A stretch of DNA of 49,087 bases from an uncultured Arthrobacter sp. (GCF_947495145.1 NZ_CANLXP010000025.1:1-49087); one strand, 5' to 3'. Shown: positions 8,939-17,461, counted from the first letter of the stretch. The notes: generated by a model from the letters alone, not told the origin. Program-made: numbers and translations.

Positions 8939-9412
8939 ATGCCGCTAGTGAATTGCTCTGTCGACGCGGCAGATGCTGGGCGGGTGATGCACACCTGGTC
9001 TATAGCCTCGCCCGCAGAACGACTTTGGTGGGGCCTCACTAATCCCGAAGCGATTCCCCATTGGTTGGGAAGATTAGTCTCCGGCGGCTTCGTCGCCGGA
9101 GGTGTCGTAACCATCGAGCACGCCGATGACTATTCCTGCACTAGCCACATTGATGGATGCGTACCGGGCGAGTATCTCAGCATGACATGGCAGTTTCCGG
9201 ACGAGGCAAGATCGCACGTGCGAATCATGCTCAAGCCAAGCGGCGGGACGACTTCCTTGGTTCTGGAGCACGAAGAGCTGGGACCCGAAGCGCTCAATTA
9301 CCTGCACGGCTGGCACGTGCACCTTCTATACCTTGAGGCCCTACTCCTCGGCCAGCCAAAATCCATGGACGAATTCTGGTCCACCTATAAATCACTCGTC
9401 GGCGACCCATAA
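8939..9412 (+). CDS. SRPBCC-domain (AHSA1-like) protein
   Basis: A 157-residue single-domain protein. The pattern ASPAERLWWGLTNPEAIPHWLG, then a glycine-rich strand pair and a C-terminal helix beginning HGWHVHLLYLEALL is that of the START/AHSA1-like fold, which binds hydrophobic ligands or acts as a co-chaperone-like domain. No ribosome binding site is visible; a TAGACT hexamer at 8927-8932 sits six bases before the ATG, which would suit a leaderless mRNA. An in-frame ATG at 8987 is an alternative start. Substrate unknown. Confidence 0.82.
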   Translation: MPLVNCSVDAADAGRVMHTWSIASPAERLWWGLTNPEAIPHWLGRLVSGGFVAGGVVTIEHADDYSCTSHIDGCVPGEYLSMTWQFPDEARSHVRIMLKPSGGTTSLVLEHEELGPEALNYLHGWHVHLLYLEALLLGQPKSMDEFWSTYKSLVGDP

Positions 9413-9429
9413 GAATGTCGTGCGCAGCG

Positions 9430-9461
9430 GGTTCACCAGCGACGTGACCTGGTGATGAACC
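9430..9461. other. Bulged hairpin between convergent SRPBCC and VOC genes
   Basis: GGTTCACCAG (9430-9439) can pair with CTGG (9449-9452) and TGAACC (9456-9461), leaving a three-base bulge. It sits 17 bases after the SRPBCC stop and could end transcription from either side, but lacks a T-run. Confidence 0.3.
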
Positions 9462-9500
9462 GTCGTCGTAATGCTCCGGTGGCAAGGCGAAAGAAAGGAT

Positions 9501-9926
9501 TCAAGGGCCTGCGCTGATTCGGTCCGTGAGCTCAACGGTTTGGCCCATGGGGTCTTTGACCACGTAACTCCAATAGCCGACCCAGAAGGGCTCCGATCGC
9601 AGAGCGGCGATGTCCGCCTCCTGCAGCCGAGCGACTGCTTTCGAAAACGACTCAGGCGATAGCGGGATACTCCACGACGCGGAAGCACGACTCGGGCTTG
9701 GTTCAATCCCCAACCCGAACACCCATCCGGGCTGGAAAGCCCACTCGCTGTCAACGGTTGCATTGGGGTCGTGGCCGATGGAGAACTGGACGGAGTCTCC
9801 GACCACGAAGGCGATATCACCCATCTCGTCCCAGATTTGGTCAAGCCCCACCAACTCGGAGTAGAACCGGCGGGACGCGTCGACGTTGTTACTGCGGGTA
9901 TAGAGAAAGAACGCACAGCTCGACAT
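9501..9926 (-). CDS. VOC (glyoxalase/bleomycin-resistance fold) family protein
   Basis: A 141-residue protein with one start and one end of the vicinal-oxygen-chelate fold: SNNVDASRRFYSELVGL early and YWSYVVKDPMGQTVELTD late, the second being the classic last strand with a Glu that can bind metal. Other expected metal ligands are not clear, so it may be an enzyme, a binding or a resistance protein. It starts at the ATG at 9926 with only a weak ribosome binding site. Confidence 0.82.
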   Translation of the reverse strand: MSSCAFFLYTRSNNVDASRRFYSELVGLDQIWDEMGDIAFVVGDSVQFSIGHDPNATVDSEWAFQPGWVFGLGIEPSPSRASASWSIPLSPESFSKAVARLQEADIAALRSEPFWVGYWSYVVKDPMGQTVELTDRISAGP

Positions 9927-10061
9927 CCGGACAGTTTACGTGTGTCAGTGGTTCGCAGCCCGAACCTCCACCGGAGCAACGGGCGCCGCTGCGCAACAAT
10001 ACAGCGTCCCGTCCAGTGGCCGTTGCACAGTCTCGACCCTCGGGAGCCGGCCGCTCATTCC

Positions 10062-10610
10062 TTAGGTCTTCGGGTCGGTCGCGAGCATTCCCATCACCAC
10101 TGCATCGACCCATTCTCCGTTCCAGTGCAGCGCGTCCCTCAGCCGCCCTTCCACCGTGAATCCGCACTTCTCGTAGACCCGTTGCGCCCGCGGGTTGAAT
10201 GCGTACACCTCCAGGCCGACACGGTGCACACCGATCACGTCGAACGCATGCTCGACGACGGCGCGGGTTGCCTCAGTGCCATAACCTCGCCCGAACCTGG
10301 CATCAGCGTTCAGCGCAATCCGGAACCCGATCGACGAATTGTCCGCGTCATAGTCGTTGAGCACCACTTCACCGATATGACTTCCATCCGACCTGAGAAT
10401 GATGGCCCAGTCAGCCCTGCCGTCGGTCGCAGCAAGCCCTGAAAGCCAGGATGCGATCTGCGGCCGCGTGAACTGCGCGTGGGTTCCGGTGAGGCGCATC
10501 GACTCGGGGTTCTGCAGCCCTGCCCAGGATCCCTCGAGGTGGTCCAGGCCCAACGGTTCGAGCCTTAGCCGGGCTGTGGTCAGAACCGGCGGAGGAGTGA
10601 AGTGAGACAT
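10062..10610 (-). CDS. GNAT-family N-acetyltransferase (RimJ/RimL-like)
   Basis: A 182-residue acetyl-CoA-dependent transferase. It opens with TTARLRLEPL, has the IGEVVLNDYD and IGFRIALNADARFGRGYGTEAT core that holds the acetyl-CoA-binding loop (R-x-G-x-G-T), and ends with VHRVGLEVYAFNPRAQRVYEKCGF, all typical of RimJ/RimL relatives that acetylate protein N-termini or small molecules. It begins nine bases after the stop of the drug exporter and is probably co-transcribed with it, which may point to a joint detoxification role. Acceptor substrate unknown. Confidence 0.9.
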   Translation of the reverse strand: MSHFTPPPVLTTARLRLEPLGLDHLEGSWAGLQNPESMRLTGTHAQFTRPQIASWLSGLAATDGRADWAIILRSDGSHIGEVVLNDYDADNSSIGFRIALNADARFGRGYGTEATRAVVEHAFDVIGVHRVGLEVYAFNPRAQRVYEKCGFTVEGRLRDALHWNGEWVDAVVMGMLATDPKT

Positions 10611-10619
10611 AAAGGCGCC

Positions 10620-12152
10620 CTAGTGTGCCAGCGGAGCGGCAGGTGCGTCCTCGTCGTCGTGCACCGACGAGGACGACGACGGCGGGCCGGCCGGGGTCTC
10701 CGGCTTGCGGACAAAGAGCGCGGCGACAACAGCGAACAGGAAGATGACCGCCCCACACAGGAACGCCATTCGGATGCCGCCTGCCAGAGCAGGAACCTCC
10801 GCCGTTCCGGCGGCCATCAGAGCCCCGGTCTGAAGCGTCATGACGGATACGAAAAGGGCGATGCCGGTGGCGCCGGCCAGCTGCTGGACGGTGCCTACGA
10901 CGGCGCTTGCGTGCGAGTACAACTGCGGACGAACCGATCCCAGCGCCGAAGTGAAAAGCGGGGTGAACATTCCGGCAAGCCCGATGCTCAGGGTGACGTG
11001 GCAGGCCAGCACCAGCGGAACGGGAGTTGAGGCGTCCACAAGGGTGAGGGCCCAGAACGCCGATGCGACGAGCAGTGCACCGGGAACCACCAGGACCCGA
11101 GGCCCGTGCTTGTCGAAGATGCGACCGACCACCGGGCCGAGCAGACCCATCGCGAGCCCACCGGGCAGCAGCATGAGCCCGGCAGCGGCAGGTTCAAGGC
11201 CGAGCACGTCCTGCAGGTAGATGGGGAGAAGGATGATCGTTCCGAACAGCGCCATCATGCTGATGGCGAGCACGAGGATGGACACGGTGAAGGTACGCGA
11301 ACGGAAAGTCCGCAGGTCAAGCAGCGCCCGGTCGCGACGCTGCAGCACCAGCTGCCGCGCGATGAAGCACGCCAACCCGACAAATCCGACCGCGAGCGGC
11401 GCCCAGCCCGGGATTCCTGAACCGCCGGCAGCCTCACCGAAATGACTCAGCCCGTAAACGATGCCGCCGAATGCGAATGCCGACAGGATGACGGAAAGCA
11501 CGTCGATCGGGGTACGCCGGGGGGTTGTCACGTTCTGGATGCGGATACCGCCGAGAACCAGTGAGCCGATCGCGATGGGTAGCACCAGCCAGAACATCCA
11601 GCGCCAGTCCAGCACGCTGAGGATGATTCCGGAGATAGTGGGACCGATCGCCGGTGCCACGGAGATGACGATCGAGATGTTGCCCATCGTCTTTCCGCGT
11701 GACGACGGCGGCACCAGGGTCATGACCGTCGTCATCAGCAGCGGCATCATGATTGCGGTACCGCCGGCCTGGATCACGCGGCCAACCAGCAACATCTCAA
11801 AACCCGGCGCCATTGCGGACACCAGGGTGCCGAGGCTGAACAGCGTCATCGCCGCGAGAAAGACAGGCCGGGTGTTGAACCTCTGGATGAGGAAGCCGGT
11901 GATCGGGATGACAACCGCCATGGTGAGCATGAAGGCCGTCGTCAGCCACTGCCCGGCTGAAGCGGTGATCTGCAGGTCTTCCATGAGGCGCGGCAGCGCG
12001 ACGCCCATGATCGTTTCATTGAGGATGACCACGAAAGCCGAAACCAGGAGCAGCGAGATCACCAGCCGGTCGCGAGGCGAGATCTCGTTGGCCTCGCTGA
12101 TCTGGTTCGTGCCGTCGCCGGCCCTGGTGCGTTTGTTGGTCGATTGCGACAC
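10620..12152 (-). CDS. MFS multidrug exporter, DHA2 family (14 TM)
   Basis: Proton-coupled drug efflux permease of about 510 residues. It has the DHA2 signature pieces LNETIMGVALPRLMEDL in TM1, GRVIQAGGTAIMMPL and motif C SVAPAIGPTISGIIL, with some 14 hydrophobic segments. I chose the GTG at 12152 because AGGGGGA lies six bases upstream; an upstream in-frame ATG at 12203 lacks such a site. The C-terminal tail is Ser/Asp-rich. The acetyltransferase gene follows nine bases downstream. No regulator gene is adjacent, but a dyad lies in the upstream region. Confidence 0.92.
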   Translation of the reverse strand: MSQSTNKRTRAGDGTNQISEANEISPRDRLVISLLLVSAFVVILNETIMGVALPRLMEDLQITASAGQWLTTAFMLTMAVVIPITGFLIQRFNTRPVFLAAMTLFSLGTLVSAMAPGFEMLLVGRVIQAGGTAIMMPLLMTTVMTLVPPSSRGKTMGNISIVISVAPAIGPTISGIILSVLDWRWMFWLVLPIAIGSLVLGGIRIQNVTTPRRTPIDVLSVILSAFAFGGIVYGLSHFGEAAGGSGIPGWAPLAVGFVGLACFIARQLVLQRRDRALLDLRTFRSRTFTVSILVLAISMMALFGTIILLPIYLQDVLGLEPAAAGLMLLPGGLAMGLLGPVVGRIFDKHGPRVLVVPGALLVASAFWALTLVDASTPVPLVLACHVTLSIGLAGMFTPLFTSALGSVRPQLYSHASAVVGTVQQLAGATGIALFVSVMTLQTGALMAAGTAEVPALAGGIRMAFLCGAVIFLFAVVAALFVRKPETPAGPPSSSSSVHDDEDAPAAPLAH

Positions 12153-12187
12153 GAAAAATCCCCCTGAAGAAACTGAACGGCGCGCAG

Positions 12188-12228
12188 GAGTGTGCGCAAC
12201 CAAGAAGTAACAAGCACCGGAGTGTGCT
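12188..12228. promoter_or_regulatory. Repeats upstream of the drug exporter
   Basis: GGAGTGTGC occurs twice in direct orientation (12188-12196 and 12219-12227), and the second copy is part of a dyad AGCAC-N6-GTGCT (12213-12228). The site lies 36-76 bases before the exporter start, where a repressor could act. Its regulator is unknown. Confidence 0.3.
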
Positions 12229-12304
12229 GCTTATTCCCCCTCCCCGTTCCCGGGCGTACTGTTACTCCTGAGTGCCCCAACTGATGGAGAGAAGGTAGCT
12301 TCGA

Positions 12305-12520
12305 ATGTCCATCCCGCCACCCCATGAGCCGCACCCTGATCCTTCCCAGCCACGGCCTCCGGGTGAGCCGGCTCCCGAGCCGCAGCCCTCCCCTTCGCCT
12401 TACCCCTTCCCCGATCCGGGACCCGACACCCCGAACGTTCCGCCTGAGCCCGGTCCGGGCCCTTCACCGGATCGGCCGATTCCAGAACCCGGCCCGTCCG
12501 TTCCGCCCTTGGGCGAATAG
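12305..12520 (+). CDS. Proline-rich small protein
   Basis: A 71-residue ORF in which close to half of the residues are proline, with Glu, Pro, Gly and Ser making up most of the rest; there is no signal peptide or membrane segment. GAGAAGG lies about nine bases before the ATG, which favours real translation. Such composition can also arise by chance in GC-rich DNA, so coding status is uncertain. No function can be inferred beyond a disordered protein. Confidence 0.5.
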   Translation: MSIPPPHEPHPDPSQPRPPGEPAPEPQPSPSPYPFPDPGPDTPNVPPEPGPGPSPDRPIPEPGPSVPPLGE

Positions 12521-12569
12521 GGCCTTCATATGGGCGACACCGGGCACCGTGGATCCCTTGCTCTGAAGA

Positions 12570-12598
12570 TTGATCAGCCGGCTGCTTGTTGCTACTAT
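12570..12598 (+). promoter_or_regulatory. Sigma70-type promoter for the coupled small ORFs
   Basis: TTGATC (12570-12575) and TACTAT (12593-12598) are separated by exactly 17 bases. The expected start of transcription, near 12605, gives a 5' leader of about 40 bases with a GGAGG ribosome binding site before the ATG at 12647. This is one of the best -35/-10 pairs in the window. Confidence 0.6.
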
Positions 12599-12646
12599 CG
12601 CTTGAGCTTGAGCAATGGGCCCCGTAACAACTCCTGTGGAGGTCCC

Positions 12647-12745
12647 ATGGAACGCAAGCTTCGCACCCTGGTCCGACTGGACACCAACCTCGCTTCCGCC
12701 GTCCTTGGCGCTATCCCTGCCACGCAGCAGCTGGCTGCCGCATGA
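12647..12745 (+). CDS. 32-residue peptide, translationally coupled to the next ORF
   Basis: A short ORF with a strong GGAGG five to six bases before its ATG, preceded by a good promoter. The peptide is basic at the N-terminus (MERKLRTLVR) then alanine-rich. Its stop overlaps the start of the next ORF in ATGA. The arrangement looks like a leader peptide or a small partner protein whose translation delivers ribosomes to the 72-residue ORF. No homologue comes to mind. Confidence 0.5.
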   Translation: MERKLRTLVRLDTNLASAVLGAIPATQQLAAA

Positions 12746-12960
12746 GCCGTATCCGCAGAGCGCAGGGACTGGCTCTGCCAGCGGAAGAACTTCCCCTGGT
12801 CCGATTCGATGCCGCAGCTCTAAGCACCAAAAAGCTGAAACAGAAGTGCAACGAATACTTTGCGCTGCTCGACCAGTTAAGCCCTCCGGAATGCCTCCTG
12901 ACTGACTACGAGGCGGCGTGTGATGAACTGAGGCAGCGCCTTAGCGCAAGCTCAACGTAA
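12742..12960 (+). CDS. Hypothetical 72-residue protein
   Basis: Starts in the ATGA overlap with the 32-residue ORF and has no separate strong ribosome binding site, consistent with coupling. Predicted to be mainly helical and charged (STKKLKQKCNEYFALLDQL and DYEAACDELRQRLSAS) with no membrane segment or signal peptide; two cysteines lie in the central part. A coiled-coil-like small protein of unknown role. The gene for the larger coiled-coil protein starts 30 bases downstream on the same strand. Confidence 0.55.
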   Translation: MSRIRRAQGLALPAEELPLVRFDAAALSTKKLKQKCNEYFALLDQLSPPECLLTDYEAACDELRQRLSASST

Positions 12961-12990
12961 CGCCGCCTGCCAGATGGAGACCGTTCAGCA

Positions 12991-13851
12991 GTGACTGACC
13001 TCGCCGACATCGCGTCCGAGCTCTATTCGCAGTCTCTGGATGATTTCACTGCCGCCCGGAATGACCGCGCGAAAGGTCTCGAGGACAAGTCTCTGGCCAA
13101 AGAGGTTCGGGCTCTGCGAAAGCCGTCCGCTTCAGCCTGGGTGGTCAATATGATGACCCTGCACCGCGGCGACCAGCTGCGGGAGGCGCTCAACCTCGGC
13201 GGCGAAATGCGCGAAGCGCAGGAGCATCTCGACCGGACCGAGCTGAAAAAGCTTGGCCTTCAACGCCAGAAGCTCGTGTCTACACTGGTCAAGGACGGTG
13301 CAGCACTTTCGGAGGAACTGGGACATCCGGCGAGCCCGGCGGCCATGCTGGAAGTCGAACAAACCCTGCGGGCAGCGATGGCCGACGCCGGTGCTGCCGC
13401 CGCCGTATCCACCGGCCGCCTTATCCGAACCCTGGAAGCGACCGGTTGGGAAGCGGTCGATCTCATCGGAGCAGTGGGCGGGCCGTTCGACGCCCGCGGT
13501 GCTGACGTTGCGTCCGGTGTAGACGGTGGCGAAGAAACAGAGCCCGAGGTTGACCCGGCAGCTGACGCGCGCGTCGAGCTCGAGGACGCTGAGGACCGCT
13601 CCGAGGAAGCCGATGCTGAGCTCAAGCGCGCACGGGAGCGCGTCGATCAGCTCGACCGCGACCGCGAAGCACTCGTTGCCCAGGTCCGGGAACTGCGCAA
13701 GCGGATCCGCGCGCTGGAACAGGACATCGACGTCATCGATGACGAAGCCGATGACGCGGCCCGCGAGCGTACCGAGGCCGAACGCGCGGCGAAGGAAGCG
13801 GTCCGCGAGGTAGAGCGTGCCCGCAAGACGGTGGACAAGCTAAGCCGGTAA
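12991..13851 (+). CDS. Conserved actinobacterial coiled-coil protein
   Basis: A 286-residue protein starting at GTG with GGAGA about ten bases upstream. The N-terminal third holds a pattern I associate with uncharacterised actinobacterial proteins: SLDDFTAARNDRAK, then AKEVRALRKPSASAWVVN. From about residue 185 to the end it is a highly charged Glu/Arg/Ala-rich coiled coil. No enzyme motif, membrane segment or signal peptide. Role unknown; the form suggests a scaffold or DNA/protein-binding protein. Confidence 0.75.
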   Translation: MTDLADIASELYSQSLDDFTAARNDRAKGLEDKSLAKEVRALRKPSASAWVVNMMTLHRGDQLREALNLGGEMREAQEHLDRTELKKLGLQRQKLVSTLVKDGAALSEELGHPASPAAMLEVEQTLRAAMADAGAAAAVSTGRLIRTLEATGWEAVDLIGAVGGPFDARGADVASGVDGGEETEPEVDPAADARVELEDAEDRSEEADAELKRARERVDQLDRDREALVAQVRELRKRIRALEQDIDVIDDEADDAARERTEAERAAKEAVREVERARKTVDKLSR

Positions 13852-13874
13852 CGCCGGAATAACAATCGGCGCCG

Positions 13875-13890
13875 CGCAATCGGAATTGCG
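13875..13890. terminator. Possible terminator hairpin after the coiled-coil gene
   Basis: CGCAAT (13875-13880) and ATTGCG (13885-13890) form a perfect six-base stem with a tetraloop, 23 bases after the stop codon. There is no T-run, so it may be a processing or pausing signal instead. Confidence 0.3.
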
Positions 13891-14051
13891 AACACGTCCA
13901 CGCAAGCCGGCGTCGTGCATGATCCCTGCCGTGCTGCCGGTCTGCCGATTTTCCGCCCGAACACCATCGGGTTACCCAGCCGATCGAGCGATCACAGTTC
14001 GGTCAAGGCCGGTTGAGTGAAATGGCAAGGGTGCTTAGCGTCGAAGGTGGC

Positions 14052-14073
14052 GCTGGCGGCTACGGTCGCCAGC
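14052..14073. other. Perfect seven-base inverted repeat
   Basis: GCTGGCG (14052-14058) pairs with CGCCAGC (14067-14073) around an eight-base loop, about 135 bases upstream of the next gene. Could be an operator or an RNA stem. Confidence 0.3.
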
Positions 14074-14205
14074 AGCCGCCACTACATTCACGGAGAACAA
14101 CATCGTCGCGAGCGCGGTGGACCCGTTGAAGGACGCGAAAAGTCAGCCGCTCCGGCAGCATCGTGACCGGATCGTGAGGTTAGTCAGCATGCTTACCAGT
14201 TGAGA

Positions 14206-14796
14206 ATGGAAGATATGACAGAGATGAGAGCACACAAACGCAGGTACCACGAAGAGCGAGACCTCGCGGACCGCAAGTCGCGGCGACGGAGTACGTGGCT
14301 GATCATCGCAACAGCCGTGATTTCAGTTGTCTCGCTGGCTCTAGGCTGGCTTCAGCTGCAGTCAGTGCAGCGTGCCATCGGCATCCCGCTTCCCGACATG
14401 ATGGTTGGCGGGTACGACGCCGGCTACGTCGAGTCGGTCCGCGATCTTCTGGACGAGGCGGTCATTGAGCGCTACCAGAGCGTGCACTATTTCTGGGACC
14501 TGGTGTTTCCCGTGGCTTTCGCCGCGCTGATCATCCTCCTGGTCCGGAGGTTCAGTCGGCGCACCCCGCTTCGCTGGCCGTTCTACGCCGTGGCGGTGCT
14601 GTACGCTGCTGCGGACATTGCCGAGAATTTCGCCATTGAGGCGGCACTGGCCTCCGTCGAGATCACTGCTTCCGAGGTAGCGTTCGCCAGCTTTCTGACG
14701 ACGGCGAAGTTCGTTCTCTTCGCCGCCGCCATCCTGGCTTTCGCGCTGTCCTTCATGCTGACCAGGACCACCAGCCGCAAGCACAGCGAGGGCTGA
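14206..14796 (+). CDS. Hypothetical membrane protein, 4 TM
   Basis: About 196 residues with four hydrophobic segments (around 30-50, 100-120, 127-147 and 165-187) and a basic N-terminus, so the N-terminus is probably inside. Between TM1 and TM2 is an extracytoplasmic loop of about 50 residues. No family recognised. Several in-frame starts lie close together (14200, 14206, 14215, 14224) and no clear ribosome binding site decides between them. The gene converges on the protease gene with four bases between the stop codons. Confidence 0.7.
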   Translation: MEDMTEMRAHKRRYHEERDLADRKSRRRSTWLIIATAVISVVSLALGWLQLQSVQRAIGIPLPDMMVGGYDAGYVESVRDLLDEAVIERYQSVHYFWDLVFPVAFAALIILLVRRFSRRTPLRWPFYAVAVLYAAADIAENFAIEAALASVEITASEVAFASFLTTAKFVLFAAAILAFALSFMLTRTTSRKHSEG

Positions 14797-14800
14797 AGGC

Positions 14801-15889
14801 TCAGCTTTCCTGAACCGGTCGCTCGCCGAGGGTGATTTCCACCTCGCTGGTTTCCGCGTCGCGCATCAGTTCCGCCGTCACCGTCTCACCGGGATTGAAG
14901 GCGCGCAGGGCGGCCAGCAGCTGTTCCGAACTGGCGAGCGGCTCGCCGTCCAGAGACACGAGGATGTCGCCTGCCTGAATTCCTGCTTCATCCGCCGGGC
15001 TGCCGTCCTCCACTGCGAGGACCACCACTCCCTGTTCCACGCTGACGCCGAGCTGCTGGGCTATCTGGGGTGTGACGGTGCGCGGCGCCAGACCCAGGAA
15101 CGCGTGCTCGGCCGAGCCGTCCTCGAGCAGTTCTTCGGCCACCTCGACCGCGGTTCCCGCCGGGATCGCGAAACCGAGTGAAACGGCGCCTGCCTGCGGC
15201 GGAATGTAGGCCTCGCTGATTCCCACCACCTGGCCCTGACCGTTGACCAGTGCTCCGCCGGAGTTGCCCGGGCTGATCGCAGCATCGGTCTGCACCAGGT
15301 CAACGAGGGACTGGCTGTTGGTGGCGGAACCGGGGATTTCCCGGTGCAATCCCGAGATGATCCCGGCGGTGGCGGTGTTCTCGAAGCCCAGCGGACTGCC
15401 GATGACGATCGCCAGCTCACCCACCTCGGGAAGTTCGGTCTGGAACTCTGCCGGCGGAAGCCCTGTGCGATCCGCCTGCACCAACGCGAGGTCGGTGACA
15501 GCGTCCGTCGCGACGACGGTGCCCGTTACCCGCTGGCCGTCAGCGAAAGCAACCTGCATCTCCTCCGCGCCGCGCACCACGTGTTCATTGGTGAGGATCA
15601 GCCCGTCCTCGGTATAGATCACGCCGCTTCCCAGTCCCCCGCTCTCGAGAAAGATGGTCACCACTGAGGGCTGGACGTTGTCGATGATCTCCGGGATGTC
15701 GGCAACAGACGCGGCCGGGGAGTCCGTGGCTTCGTTATTCTCATTAGCCGTTTCGGCAGCTGTCCCGTCCGCCGTACCGGATTTTTGCGCCGGCTCATCG
15801 GTTGCTGTGCAGCCTGCCAGCACAAGCGAAGCAACGACGGCGACGGCGGCCAGGCGCTTCCGTCTCGGCGGCTGATTGTCAGGATCCAT
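14801..15889 (-). CDS. HtrA/DegP-like trypsin-type serine protease, lipoprotein, with PDZ domain
   Basis: A 362-residue extracytoplasmic protease. From the ATG at 15889 the N-terminus is basic, hydrophobic and ends in the lipobox LVLAGC (Cys27), so it is probably lipid-anchored. The catalytic triad is visible as His103 (LTNEHVV), Asp133 (VTDLAL) and Ser210 (SPGNSGGAL). One PDZ domain follows at about 265-355 (GSPADEAGIQAGDILVSLDGEPL). GAGGAG stands nine bases upstream. Likely job: quality control or signalling cleavage of envelope proteins. Most HtrA relatives are anchored by a TM helix, so the lipobox is a mild oddity. Confidence 0.92.
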   Translation of the reverse strand: MDPDNQPPRRKRLAAVAVVASLVLAGCTATDEPAQKSGTADGTAAETANENNEATDSPAASVADIPEIIDNVQPSVVTIFLESGGLGSGVIYTEDGLILTNEHVVRGAEEMQVAFADGQRVTGTVVATDAVTDLALVQADRTGLPPAEFQTELPEVGELAIVIGSPLGFENTATAGIISGLHREIPGSATNSQSLVDLVQTDAAISPGNSGGALVNGQGQVVGISEAYIPPQAGAVSLGFAIPAGTAVEVAEELLEDGSAEHAFLGLAPRTVTPQIAQQLGVSVEQGVVVLAVEDGSPADEAGIQAGDILVSLDGEPLASSEQLLAALRAFNPGETVTAELMRDAETSEVEITLGERPVQES

Positions 15890-15973
15890 CACGGCAAACT
15901 CCTCGGATTGACGATTCTGTTCTCCCATTCCTATCAACTAAGGGAATCGACCAAAAGGAATGGGTTCCGGTAG

Positions 15974-16480
15974 TTACCGGGTTGGAACGTGACAGAGGCG
16001 CACATCGGTCAGGGCGCCGTCGTCGGCCAATGCAGTGAGGTAGGTGCACGTGGGCTGCCTCCGCCGGTCCGTCGGCGAGCCGGGATTGAGCAGCCGCATG
16101 CCTTTCGGCGTGAGAGTGTCCCACGGGATGTGGCTGTGCCCGAAGACCAGTACATCAGCGTCCGGAAACGCGGCATCCATGCGTTTTTCCCGGCCGGTTG
16201 CCGCACCGGTTTCATGGATCACCGCAAACCGGATGCCCTCGATGTCCGCCCGCGCAATTTCGGGCAGCCGTGCCCGGAGATCCGCGCCGTCGTTGTTCCC
16301 GTAGACGCCGATGAGCCGGCGCGTGCGATGTTCAAGTTCATCGAGCAGTTCCAGATTCACCCAGTCGCCGGCATGAATAACGACGTCGGCTGCCTCCGCC
16401 TCCTCCCAGACCTTTGGAGGAAGCTGCCGGGCGCGCTTCGGCACGTGGGTATCGGCAATAATCAACAACCGGGTGGGCAT
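15974..16480 (-). CDS. Metallophosphoesterase, YfcE/MJ0936-type
   Basis: A 168-residue calcineurin-fold phosphodiesterase. All metal-binding blocks are present in order: ADTH at about 9-12, GDW at about 38, GNND at about 61, a His in VIHETG and the GHSH pair at about 113-116. Family members hydrolyse phosphodiesters in vitro, with natural substrates mostly unknown. It is cytoplasmic and monocistronic, divergent from the epimerase gene with a short shared upstream region of about 50 bases. Confidence 0.9.
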   Translation of the reverse strand: MPTRLLIIADTHVPKRARQLPPKVWEEAEAADVVIHAGDWVNLELLDELEHRTRRLIGVYGNNDGADLRARLPEIARADIEGIRFAVIHETGAATGREKRMDAAFPDADVLVFGHSHIPWDTLTPKGMRLLNPGSPTDRRRQPTCTYLTALADDGALTDVRLCHVPTR

Positions 16481-16533
16481 GCGCCCAGTCTGGCATGTGC
16501 GCCGCGGCCGGCGTCGTGTGCGAAGCTCAGGGG

Positions 16534-17448
16534 ATGACTGTACTTCTTGCGGGATGCGGCGACCTGGGCACCCAGGCCGGACTCTACTTTGCGGCTGCCG
16601 GGCAGCGCGTTATCGGGTGGCGGCGTTCCGCCGGAAAGCTGCCACCGCAGATTGAGGGCGCATCCGTTGACCTGTCAGGTGAGCTGCCGACCATCCCCAG
16701 GGACACCGACGTCGTCGTGATAGCACTGACAGCGGACGGGCGAACCGAGGCCGCCTACCGCGCCACCTACTATGACGGCACGGCCAACCTGCTTGCGGCG
16801 CTTGCCCGAGACGGTGTTGCGCCGCGACGGATTGTCTTCATTTCCTCAACAGCTGTGTACGGGAACGACGACGGCGGCTGGGTGGACGAGGAAACCCCGC
16901 CGTCACCTTCCACCGCCACCGGCGCGGTACTGCGCGAGACCGAGGAACTGGTGGCGGACCGCGCACCGCAGTCGGTGCTGTTGCGGCTTTCAGGCATCTA
17001 CGGTCCGGGGCGCACACGGCTGATCGACCAGGTGCGGGATGGAAAGGCACGTGCCGGGGGCGCACCGCACTGGACCAACCGGATTCACCGCGACGATGCC
17101 GCTGCCGCCATCGTGCATCTCGCAGGGCTCGAATCGCCCGCTGAGGCGTATCTCGGCACAGACTCTGAGCCGGCGATCCTTGGCGAGGTGCAGGAATATA
17201 TCGCGTCAGAGTTGGGAGTGCCGCTCGAATCGGCTGACGCTGAGAGCGGCGGCGCAGGGGGCCGCGCAGATGCCGCGAGCGGTGCTGGCGCTGCGAACGG
17301 CGCTGGTGCTACCACCCGTGCTGAGCCGGCTACCGGAAAGCGCTGCAGCAACGCGCTGCTCACGGCGACGGGCTTCGAGTTCACCTACCCGACCTATCGC
17401 GAGGGATACCGCGCGGTCCTGCAGGGGAAGGGCGTCCGGCATCCCTGA
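16534..17448 (+). CDS. NAD-dependent epimerase/dehydratase-like protein (atypical extended SDR)
   Basis: About 304 residues. The Rossmann dinucleotide loop is at the very N-terminus (LLAGCGDLGTQAG), followed by FISSTAVYGNDDG, which holds the Ser and Tyr positions of the SDR family; the usual YxxxK is not evident, as in the YeeZ-like atypical group. Near residues 230-265 there is an Ala/Gly-rich insertion before the conserved C-terminal part. Start chosen at the ATG at 16534 because it places the glycine loop at the N-terminus; the ribosome binding site is weak. Substrate unknown. Confidence 0.85.
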   Translation: MTVLLAGCGDLGTQAGLYFAAAGQRVIGWRRSAGKLPPQIEGASVDLSGELPTIPRDTDVVVIALTADGRTEAAYRATYYDGTANLLAALARDGVAPRRIVFISSTAVYGNDDGGWVDEETPPSPSTATGAVLRETEELVADRAPQSVLLRLSGIYGPGRTRLIDQVRDGKARAGGAPHWTNRIHRDDAAAAIVHLAGLESPAEAYLGTDSEPAILGEVQEYIASELGVPLESADAESGGAGGRADAASGAGAANGAGATTRAEPATGKRCSNALLTATGFEFTYPTYREGYRAVLQGKGVRHP

Positions 17449-17461
17449 GCCGGGCGTTTGC

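Larger units (their letters stand above)
13852..14205. other. 354-base region without a supported gene
   Basis: No ORF here looks coding on either strand. It contains two hairpins, listed separately, at 13875-13890 and 14052-14073, and presumably the promoter of the following membrane-protein gene, for which I see no clear -35/-10 pair. Confidence 0.6.
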
